Assembly (NCBI GenBank): GCA_016207415.1
Contig: JACQPT010000176.1
Location: 1 to 32,911, forward strand
Source: Ignavibacteriales bacterium
GTDB lineage: Bacteria > Bacteroidota > Ignavibacteria > UBA10030
Direction: 5' to 3'
Length of the DNA stretch: 32,911 bases
In this document: one piece after another, positions 7,922 to 13,711 of the stretch
How positions within the stretch are numbered: position 1 is the stretch's first letter
Layout: the number at the start of each line of letters is the position of its first letter
Notes under the pieces: model-generated
Seen by the model: the letters and a program-made list of their open reading frames with translations, nothing else
Told to the model about the DNA's origin: nothing
Database searches by the model: none
Made by a program: the position numbers and the translations under genes

Positions 7922-9346
7922 ATGATGGCCCTCGTCGAAATATTGATTGAAATCTATTTCTACGGCGTCATAGCCTATTTCATCGTAGTGAACATGTCCT
8001 ACACCATACTTTTGTTACTGTCGTACAGGGAGATCCTGTATTACATGAGGCACAATTCCTTCAGCGACTACCGCATCACAGTTCAGTCCGAGCTGACCCC
8101 GCCGATTTCGATTCTGGCCCCGGCATATAACGAAGAGGCGACGGTCGTAGAAAGCGTTCGAAGTCTGCTGAAACTCAACTATGGGAAGTATGAAGTTATC
8201 GTCATCAACGACGGGTCGAAGGATGCGACACTCGATAGACTCATACGGGAATTTTCGCTCCTTCCTTCCAACCAGGTCTACGAACCGGTGTTGGAGACAA
8301 AACCCGTCCGGGATATTTACAAATCGCATAAACCCGCCAATCGCAACTTGGTCGTCGTTGATAAGGAAAACGGGGGTAAAGCGGACGCGCTCAATGCCGG
8401 CATCAATGTCGCGCAATTCGAGAACGTTTGTGCGATCGACGCGGATTCGCTGCTCGAAGACGATGCCCTGCAAAAAGTCATGAAGCCATTCCTCGAAGAT
8501 GACCATGTCGTCGCTTCCGGGGGCATTGTGCGCATTGCCAACGGCTGTGAAGTGGTCAACGGCAGAGTTACCAAAGTCTCTCTTTCCAGGAAGTTCCTGC
8601 CCATTTTTCAGGTCGTGGAATATTTTCGTGCGTTTCTTTCCGGCCGGATGGCATGGCAGGGCCTCAACGGGCTTCTCATTATCTCGGGCGCTTTCGGCAT
8701 GTTCAGAAGGGACGTGGTTATCGAGGCCGGGGGTTACAACCACGAAACGGTGGGAGAAGACATGGAGTTGGTGGCGCGTATCCACCGGACGAAGCTCGAG
8801 AAGAAAGAACCCTATCGGGTTGTTTTTGTTCCCGACCCCGTGTGCTGGACTGAAGCGCCAGAATCGCTGAGAATCCTCTCACGTCAACGCAATCGATGGC
8901 ATCGCGGATTATTGGATACACTGCTTATCCATCGGAAGATGTTGTTTAACAAAAACTACGGAATCGTTGGCATGGCGGCCGTTCCGTATTTCTTTTTCAT
9001 TGAGCTGCTGGGTCCGGTCTTTGAGTTCCTGGGCTACATTTCCATGATCGCTATGCTTGCGCTTGGAATCCTGAATGTCAACATGACGATTCTCTTTTTT
9101 ATCGTGGCGCTGTTTTACGGTGTGATGTTTTCCGTGGGGGCAGTGTTACTCGAAGAGATTTCCTTCCAGCGTTATCCAAGGGCGCGCGATCTGGCAATGC
9201 TGCTTTCTTTTGGCGTGCTCGAAAACTTTGGCTATCGACAGATTACGCTGTGGTGGCGCATGAAAGCGTTCTATGATTATTTTGTGAAGGGAGTAAAGAC
9301 ATGGGGTCCAATGCAGCGTACGGGATTTTCCCGCGGAGCAACATAA
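7922..9346 (+). CDS. Processive family-2 glycosyltransferase (PgaC/YaiP-like polysaccharide synthase)
   Basis: 474 residues. N-terminal membrane segment (about 8-36), then a GT-A catalytic domain: the ISILAPAYNEE start (62-72), a DG motif at 97-98 (VINDGSKD), DAD (173-175) for metal/nucleotide-sugar binding, the acceptor-side GED (278-280), and QRNRW (322-326), the QxxRW signature of processive synthases. At least two strong hydrophobic segments follow (about 345-410). Enzymes of this type build and extrude beta-linked polysaccharides such as poly-N-acetylglucosamine or cellulose-like chains; the sugar here cannot be told. There is no PilZ domain, so regulation may rest on the CheY-like protein upstream. 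It is the last gene of the cassette; its stop codon lies inside a terminator hairpin. Confidence 0.9.
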   Translation: MMALVEILIEIYFYGVIAYFIVVNMSYTILLLLSYREILYYMRHNSFSDYRITVQSELTPPISILAPAYNEEATVVESVRSLLKLNYGKYEVIVINDGSKDATLDRLIREFSLLPSNQVYEPVLETKPVRDIYKSHKPANRNLVVVDKENGGKADALNAGINVAQFENVCAIDADSLLEDDALQKVMKPFLEDDHVVASGGIVRIANGCEVVNGRVTKVSLSRKFLPIFQVVEYFRAFLSGRMAWQGLNGLLIISGAFGMFRRDVVIEAGGYNHETVGEDMELVARIHRTKLEKKEPYRVVFVPDPVCWTEAPESLRILSRQRNRWHRGLLDTLLIHRKMLFNKNYGIVGMAAVPYFFFIELLGPVFEFLGYISMIAMLALGILNVNMTILFFIVALFYGVMFSVGAVLLEEISFQRYPRARDLAMLLSFGVLENFGYRQITLWWRMKAFYDYFVKGVKTWGPMQRTGFSRGAT

Positions 9347-9369
9347 GCTGCTCTAATGGCTTATGTTTT
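9340..9369 (+). terminator. Intrinsic terminator closing the glycosyltransferase operon
   Basis: Nine-base perfect stem AACATAAGC (9340-9348) / GCTTATGTT (9359-9367) with a 10-base loop, running into four T's (9366-9369). The TAA stop (9344-9346) is inside the left arm, and the right edge touches the -35 box of the next tRNA promoter. Confidence 0.6.
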
Positions 9370-9395
9370 GAAATCGCGTCACTTTTGGCTACTTT
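9368..9395 (+). promoter_or_regulatory. Promoter for tRNA-Ser(CGA)
   Basis: TTGAAA (9368-9373), 16-base spacer, TACTTT (9390-9395). The predicted start, about 9402, leaves a short leader before the tRNA at 9414. The -10 is weak but the placement is right. Confidence 0.45.
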
Positions 9396-9413
9396 ACATG
9401 TTGAAAACTGCTC

Positions 9414-9500
9414 GGAAGGGTGCGAGAGTGGTTGAATCGGCCGGTCTCGAAAACCGGAATAGCCTCCGGGCTATCGAGGGTTCGAATCCCTCCCCTTCCG
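9414..9500 (+). tRNA. tRNA-Ser (anticodon CGA)
   Basis: Acceptor GGAAGGG (9414-9420) pairs with CCCTTCC (9493-9499), discriminator G9500. Anticodon stem CCGGT/ACCGG with loop CTCGAAA gives CGA (reads UCG). It has a long class-II variable arm (around TAGCCTCCGGGCTA), and the T arm is GAGGG/CCCTC around TTCGAAT. CCA is not encoded. Confidence 0.97.
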
Positions 9501-9588
9501 CGACGCATTTTCCCGACGTTCTCCATCTTTGAGCCATTCCCTCAGGCATTGATTCCGTTCCTTCGCACTCGTGATTCTGAAACGTTCA

Positions 9589-9617
9589 TTGACATTCCTG
9601 CCATTATTCGATATCTT
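9589..9617 (+). promoter_or_regulatory. Strong promoter for the PerR-like regulator
   Basis: TTGACA (9589-9594), 17-base spacer, TATCTT (9612-9617), about 30 bases before the start codon. No canonical TTATAAT-type PerR palindrome is visible around it, so autoregulation cannot be argued from sequence. Confidence 0.65.
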
Positions 9618-9647
9618 TTTATTGTGGTTTCACTCAAAGGAGAAAAA

Positions 9648-10052
9648 ATGAACATGGAACAACTTCAAGGAACCAAAAGAAGCAAACAACGAGAACGCAT
9701 TTTTGTCACATTGCGGCGGACGCGGTCGCACCCGACGGCGGAATGGATTTACGAAAGAGTGCGGCATGACCTCCCGAAGATTTCTCTGGGCACAGTATAC
9801 CGGAATCTTAACGTCCTGAAAAGCCAGGGCAAGATTCGGGAATTGGATTTTGGCGAAGGTACGCGGCGGTATGACGCCTTTACGCATGACCACTATCATT
9901 TCATTTGCGAGGAATGCGGAACTGTCAAAGACCTGGAAGTCCCGACGCAAACAGACATCAACGAGCGCGTGAAGTCGATTGTGCAAGGAGTGGTCCATTC
10001 TCATCGACTGGATTATTTCGGTGTGTGCTCGGACTGTCTGAATAAAGTCTAA
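9648..10052 (+). CDS. Fur-family metalloregulator, PerR-like peroxide sensor
   Basis: 134 residues. Winged-helix DNA-binding half (about 10-75; recognition segment ISLGTVYRNLNVL), then the dimerisation half with a structural zinc site CxxC/CxxC (Cys87, Cys90, Cys127, Cys130). A histidine-rich regulatory site THDHYH (79-84) follows the wing. Asp103 seems to align with the Asp (104 in Bacillus subtilis PerR) that distinguishes peroxide-sensing PerR from Fur, and SHRLDYFGVC also resembles PerR. Two peroxiredoxin genes directly downstream support a peroxide-response role. The start is the ATG at 9648 behind AAAGGAG; the longer in-frame extension runs back through the tRNA and is not real. Confidence 0.88.
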   Translation: MNMEQLQGTKRSKQRERIFVTLRRTRSHPTAEWIYERVRHDLPKISLGTVYRNLNVLKSQGKIRELDFGEGTRRYDAFTHDHYHFICEECGTVKDLEVPTQTDINERVKSIVQGVVHSHRLDYFGVCSDCLNKV

Positions 10053-10184
10053 ACCCGCCTCTTTCCGTCAATAGTGAATTTCTTGAGACGGTCTCCCGTC
10101 GGGGAATCGTTTTCTCCATGAAAGTGTTGGAAGAGAGATTCCCGCGTCGAAATGTTTACCGTTTTTCATAATCGGAGGAATGAC

Positions 10185-10658
10185 ATGCCAGTATCTGTGG
10201 GTCAAAAAGCTCCTGACTTCACCTTGCCCGACACTGAAAAGAACCAGCGGTCGCTTTCTGAATTCAGCGGAAAGAAAACCGCGCTGGCATTCTTTCCCGG
10301 AGCTTTCACCGGGACGTGCACAAAAGAAATGTGTACCTTTCGGGATTCGATGTCGAAACTCAACGAGTTGAACGCGCACGTGGTGGCCATCAGCGTGGAT
10401 TCTCCGTTTGCCAACAAAGCATTCGCGGTACAGAACAATCTTCAATTCCCGATTCTTTCCGATTACACGAAGTCTGTGGTCAGGCAGTACGGCGGTGTTC
10501 ATGACGATTTCGCTGGGTTGAAGGGTTATGTCGCTTCGAAACGATCGGTGTTCGTCCTCGACAAGGAAGGCGTCGTCCGTTACTCATGGATTTCAGAGAA
10601 TCCGGGCGTCGAGCCGCCCTACGACGAGGTGACCAAGGCAATCTCATCAATACCATGA
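10185..10658 (+). CDS. Peroxiredoxin (AhpE/BCP-like thiol peroxidase)
   Basis: 157 residues with the thioredoxin-like peroxiredoxin fold. The active-site motif PGAFTGTC (38-45; PxxxTxxC) places the peroxidatic cysteine at 45, and a second cysteine at 50 could serve as resolving residue in a 1-Cys/atypical 2-Cys mechanism. It reduces hydrogen peroxide and organic hydroperoxides in the cytoplasm. The start at 10185 is set by GGAGG upstream and by the conserved opening VGQKAPDFTLPD. It lies 132 bases after perR and ends at a strong terminator, so it is a separate or short unit before the second peroxiredoxin. Confidence 0.92.
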   Translation: MPVSVGQKAPDFTLPDTEKNQRSLSEFSGKKTALAFFPGAFTGTCTKEMCTFRDSMSKLNELNAHVVAISVDSPFANKAFAVQNNLQFPILSDYTKSVVRQYGGVHDDFAGLKGYVASKRSVFVLDKEGVVRYSWISENPGVEPPYDEVTKAISSIP

Positions 10659-10662
10659 ACAG

Positions 10663-10696
10663 GGCCGGGCTGATGTGCGAGCCCGGCCTCTTTCTT
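10663..10696 (+). terminator. Intrinsic terminator between the two peroxiredoxin genes
   Basis: Nine-base GC-rich stem GGCCGGGCT (10663-10671) / AGCCCGGCC (10680-10688) with an 8-base loop, followed by the T-rich TCTTTCTT. It begins 5 bases after the peroxiredoxin stop. Confidence 0.75.
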
Positions 10697-10734
10697 CCTG
10701 CCTGCCTCATATTCCAGGAATAGGAGCCACTACG

Positions 10735-11187
10735 ATGTTGAACGTTGGAGACACTGCTCCGCAATTCAAACTTCCCTCGGGGAACGGCCGAACCCTCAGT
10801 CTCAAAGACTTCAAAGGGAAAAAGGTTGTCCTCTACTTCTACCCAAAAGATGACACTCCTGGTTGTACGAGAGAAGCCTGCTCCTTTCAGGAGAATCATT
10901 CTCAACTTCTTAGGAAAGGCGCTGTGGTGATTGGCGTGAGCGCCGATAGCACTGGTGCTCACGAAAAATTCGCCAAAAAGTACGGCCTGAGTTTCCCGTT
11001 GCTGAGCGATGAATCGAAAGAAGTCATCAAAGCATACGACGTCTGGAAAGAGAAATCTTTCATGGGAAGGAAGTACATGGGGATTGAACGCACAACGTTC
11101 GTCATAAACGAAAAAGGGAGGATCCAAACCATTTTTCGCAAAGTGAAAGTTGACGGGCATACGAAAGAAATACTGAATGTGCTATGA
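10735..11187 (+). CDS. bcp: Thioredoxin-dependent peroxiredoxin, BCP/PrxQ type
   Basis: 150 residues. The motif DDTPGCTREAC places the peroxidatic cysteine at 44 and the resolving cysteine at 49, the five-residue spacing typical of BCP/PrxQ. The N-terminus (VGDTAPQFKLPSGNG) and the ending that carries GRIQTIF and VKVDGHTKEIL are also typical. It reduces peroxides using thioredoxin. The start at 10735 follows AGGAATAGGAG. It is separated from the preceding peroxiredoxin by a terminator, so it probably has its own promoter, which I could not place. Together with perR and the first peroxiredoxin it forms a peroxide-defence block. Confidence 0.94.
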   Translation: MLNVGDTAPQFKLPSGNGRTLSLKDFKGKKVVLYFYPKDDTPGCTREACSFQENHSQLLRKGAVVIGVSADSTGAHEKFAKKYGLSFPLLSDESKEVIKAYDVWKEKSFMGRKYMGIERTTFVINEKGRIQTIFRKVKVDGHTKEILNVL

Positions 11188-11188
11188 G

Positions 11189-11220
11189 TTGGATTACTGG
11201 ATTGTTGGATTGATGGAATA
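11189..11220 (+). repeat. Four imperfect 8-bp tandem units between bcp and the PTPS gene
   Basis: TTGGATTA, CTGGATTG, TTGGATTG and ATGGAATA follow each other head to tail and fill the whole gap between the bcp stop and the next start codon. On the opposite strand the units read as CAATCCAA-like. Related wording occurs at 5030-5046 and 26114-26151. Confidence 0.5.
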
Positions 11221-11633
11221 TGGTTTACGTCACTCGCAGGGAAACGTTCAGCGCATCGCACCGTTTGTATAACCCGCAGTTCTCCGATGCAAAGAACGTT
11301 GAGCTTTTTGATAAATGCGCCAACCCGAATGGCCATGGCCACAACTATGTCCTGGAAGTGACAGTTGCGGGCAACCCGGAACAAGACACAGGGTACGTCA
11401 TCGATTTGAAGGACCTGAAGGAACTCGTCAGGCGGGAGATTATTCAAAAGGTGGACCACAAACATTTGAATCATGACGTGGATTTTCTCGAAGGGGTCAT
11501 CCCAACCTCGGAGAACATTGCGCGCGCCTTTTGGGAAATTCTTCAGCCCAACATACGCGGTGCCAGGCTTTTTTCCATCCGGCTGCGCGAAACCGAAAAC
11601 AACGCAGTCGAATACCGTGGTGAGAAATCATGA
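11220..11633 (+). CDS. 6-pyruvoyl-tetrahydropterin synthase / QueD-family protein
   Basis: 137 residues of the T-fold PTPS family. Zinc ligands His14, His39 and His41 (NGHGHNY), catalytic Cys33 ([11 protein letters not shown]), and the Asp79-His80 pair (VDHKHLN), matching the Cys-Asp-His triad known from mammalian PTPS. The sequence around [13 protein letters not shown] and [11 protein letters not shown] is close to true 6-pyruvoyl-tetrahydropterin synthases. The gene overlaps folE by ATGA and is followed by a sepiapterin-reductase-like SDR. Conversion of dihydroneopterin triphosphate to 6-pyruvoyl-tetrahydropterin is therefore more likely than the queuosine (QueD) reaction. No queC, queE or queF is present here. 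Substrate choice is inference from context. Confidence 0.88.
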   Translation: MVYVTRRETFSASHRLYNPQFSDAKNVELFDKCANPNGHGHNYVLEVTVAGNPEQDTGYVIDLKDLKELVRREIIQKVDHKHLNHDVDFLEGVIPTSENIARAFWEILQPNIRGARLFSIRLRETENNAVEYRGEKS

Positions 11634-12211
11634 GCAATGAAAAGTCAAACGGTAGAATGGAAGCTTTGATCCAAGACCTCCTGAAAGAACTTGGGGAAAG
11701 CCCGGGACGAGAGGGCTTGCTCAAGACGCCCGCTCGTGTCTCGCGTATGTTTCAATTCTTCACGAAAGGCTACCGGCAGGACGTCAAACAGCTGATCAAC
11801 AGCGCTGTCTTTAAGGAAAAATACAGCGAAATGGTCATCGTGAAGGATATCGATTTTTTTAGCCTCTGCGAACATCACCTCATTCCGTTTTATGGGAAAT
11901 GTCATATTGCTTATGTCCCCGACGGAAAAATCCTGGGACTGAGCAAGCTCCCGAGAATAGTCGAAATGTTTTCGCGACGCCTCCAGGTTCAGGAACGTCT
12001 GACGCAGCAAATTGCCGACACGTTGTTTGAATGTCTGAAACCTCAAGGTGTCGGCGTGGTCATGGAGGCCCGCCATCTCTGCATGATTATGCGTGGAGTG
12101 GAGAAGCTCAACTCCGTGGCCACCACGAGCGCCATGCTGGGAACTTTTCGCACTGACGTAAAAACCCGCAGCGAATTTCTCACTCTCATTGAACGACATC
12201 ACGACCTCTAG
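11630..12211 (+). CDS. folE: GTP cyclohydrolase I (type IA)
   Basis: 193 residues. Converts GTP to 7,8-dihydroneopterin triphosphate, the entry step to folate and pterins. Zinc ligands Cys80 and His83 ([11 protein letters not shown]) and Cys151 (RHLCMIMRG) are all present. The [24 protein letters not shown] and TTSAMLGTF blocks are typical. The start overlaps the PTPS stop (ATGA), so translation is coupled. With PTPS before it and two SDRs after it, the enzyme may feed tetrahydrobiopterin-type pterins here; folC further downstream belongs to folate metabolism and is in a different unit. Confidence 0.97.
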   Translation: MSNEKSNGRMEALIQDLLKELGESPGREGLLKTPARVSRMFQFFTKGYRQDVKQLINSAVFKEKYSEMVIVKDIDFFSLCEHHLIPFYGKCHIAYVPDGKILGLSKLPRIVEMFSRRLQVQERLTQQIADTLFECLKPQGVGVVMEARHLCMIMRGVEKLNSVATTSAMLGTFRTDVKTRSEFLTLIERHHDL

Positions 12212-12938
12212 CGTAAAGTCTGCCTCTTCCCGCGTAGTCTGGATCACCGGCGCAAGCAGCGGTATTGGCGCCAGTCTCGCTGGCGTGTTTGCGGAAAACG
12301 GGGACGTTGTCGTCGCAACAGCCAGAAATGCGCGGGCATTAGAGACATTGCGGCGCGAGATCGTGACAAAGGGAGGCCAGTGCGAAATCCTTCGGTGTGA
12401 TGTGAAAAAGGAATTCCAAGTCGAAAGAGTTGCTCGCAGCATCCTAAGAAAACACGGCGGCATCGATATCCTGGTCAACAACGCCGGTATAACATCTTTC
12501 AAGTATTTTTCTTCAACCGCTGTCAGGGAATTCGATAACGTCATTACGACGAATCTCAGGGGATTGTTTCTGACCACAAAAAGAGTCTTACCGTCCATGA
12601 TGAAGCGGCGAAGGGGAATGATCATCAACATTCTCTCGTTTGCGGCGAAAACAGTGTACACAAAATCGGCGGCGTACTCAGCCTCAAAGTCCGGGGCAGA
12701 AGCAATGATGAACGTGCTGCGGTCAGAGGTGCGGGAATCGGGGATCAAAGTCGTCAATGTCTACCCCGGAGCCGTTTTGACTTCCATGTGGGGAAAGAGG
12801 CACAGACAAAAATATGCGAGGAGAATGATTGACGCCGAGAGCGTTGCGCGGCTTGTCTATGAGGCCTCAACGCAAGACGCGTCAGTCCTGGTCGAAGAAC
12901 TCATCATTCGTCCTCAAGGCGGGGATCTCAGAGTATGA
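12189..12938 (+). CDS. Short-chain dehydrogenase, probable sepiapterin reductase
   Basis: 249 residues from a TTG codon overlapping folE by 23 bases; no ATG or GTG occurs before the Rossmann motif, and no clear Shine-Dalgarno is seen. NADP(H)-binding TGASSGIG (about 20-27), NNAG, the catalytic Ser in INILSFAA and YSASK supply the SDR active site. The C-terminal half contains [11 protein letters not shown] and ends [15 protein letters not shown]. From memory this strongly resembles the Chlorobium tepidum sepiapterin reductase, including its PGAVxTxMWGK and VEExIxRP segments. That enzyme reduces 6-pyruvoyl-tetrahydropterin/sepiapterin to a tetrahydrobiopterin. The position after PTPS and folE fits. 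An alignment is needed for certainty about substrate. Confidence 0.8.
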   Translation: MNDITTSSVKSASSRVVWITGASSGIGASLAGVFAENGDVVVATARNARALETLRREIVTKGGQCEILRCDVKKEFQVERVARSILRKHGGIDILVNNAGITSFKYFSSTAVREFDNVITTNLRGLFLTTKRVLPSMMKRRRGMIINILSFAAKTVYTKSAAYSASKSGAEAMMNVLRSEVRESGIKVVNVYPGAVLTSMWGKRHRQKYARRMIDAESVARLVYEASTQDASVLVEELIIRPQGGDLRV

Positions 12939-13648
12939 CGCTGAAAGGTAAAGTTGCTCTGGTGACCGGTTCCGGAAGGGGAATTGGAAAAGCTGTTTCC
13001 CTTAAACTTGCCGCCGAAGGCGCTGAAGTTGTGCTTTCAGCCCGTACGACAAAAGAAATAGAAAATGTGCGAAAGGAAATTGAGCAACGTGGCGGGCGTG
13101 CGATTTCCATCCAGGCAGACCTCACAAAAGAACCGGAGCTCGACGGGTTGTTTTCGGCGATTGAAAAGCATCACGGACGCCTTGACATCCTGGTGAACAA
13201 TGCCGGCGTTGGCTACTTTGCACCCGTGAGATCGCTTTCGCTCAGGGATTTTGACGAGATGTGGGGTCTCAACATGCGCGCGCTCTTTCTTTGCTCGCAA
13301 AAGGCCTTGCCAATCATGGAAAAACAACAAGGCGGTTGTATTGTCAATATTTCCTCCCTCGCTGGGAAAAACGCATTTGTAAACGGCGCCGGCTATGCCG
13401 CCACTAAATGGGCACTCATGGGCTTCTCAAAATGTTTGATGCTGGAGGAGCGCCAGTACAACATTCGCGTCGTTACGGTGTGTCCCGGCTCTGTCGACAC
13501 GAGTTTTTCGCCTCTCGAAGCGGATCGAACGAACGTGGACAGGATCCTCAAACCGCAGGATGTCGCCGATGCAGTGTACGCAGCACTCATTCTACCCGAT
13601 CGTGCGATGATGAGTGAGATCGACCTGCGTCCTACGAATCCGCGGTGA
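12935..13648 (+). CDS. Short-chain dehydrogenase/reductase (FabG-like or pterin reductase)
   Basis: 237 residues overlapping the preceding SDR by ATGA. Classical SDR features: TGSGRGIG (about 11-18), NNAG, ISSLAG with catalytic Ser, and YAATK. The C-terminal part VTVCPGSVDTSF and SEIDLRPTNPR parallels its upstream neighbour, so the pair may have arisen by duplication. Generic annotation would be 3-oxoacyl-ACP reductase, but its place at the end of a PTPS-folE-SDR cluster suggests a second carbonyl reduction of the pterin side chain or dihydropteridine recycling (inference). No acyl-carrier genes are nearby. Confidence 0.85.
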   Translation: MTLKGKVALVTGSGRGIGKAVSLKLAAEGAEVVLSARTTKEIENVRKEIEQRGGRAISIQADLTKEPELDGLFSAIEKHHGRLDILVNNAGVGYFAPVRSLSLRDFDEMWGLNMRALFLCSQKALPIMEKQQGGCIVNISSLAGKNAFVNGAGYAATKWALMGFSKCLMLEERQYNIRVVTVCPGSVDTSFSPLEADRTNVDRILKPQDVADAVYAALILPDRAMMSEIDLRPTNPR

Positions 13649-13673
13649 AAATCCGATTCCGTTCGGCTGAATC

Positions 13674-13702
13674 TTGAATCCCGCACGCTGTTTTGGTATA
13701 TT
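13674..13702 (+). promoter_or_regulatory. Promoter for TPR lipoprotein-pyrK-pyrD unit (nearly leaderless)
   Basis: TTGAAT (13674-13679), 17-base spacer, TATATT (13697-13702). The ATG is only 9 bases beyond the -10, so the transcript would begin at or just before the start codon; no Shine-Dalgarno is present. Confidence 0.6.
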
Positions 13703-13711
13703 GCGGTTGTA

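Noticed and set aside
9420-9647. A 76-codon N-terminal extension of the PerR-like protein in the same frame
   Set aside because: It translates the tRNA-Ser(CGA) and the promoter region; the ATG at 9648 has a good Shine-Dalgarno and gives the normal family length.
11220-11633. Assigning the PTPS homologue as QueD in queuosine synthesis
   Set aside because: It remains possible, but no queC, queE or queF is nearby and a sepiapterin-reductase-like SDR is; the pterin route was preferred.
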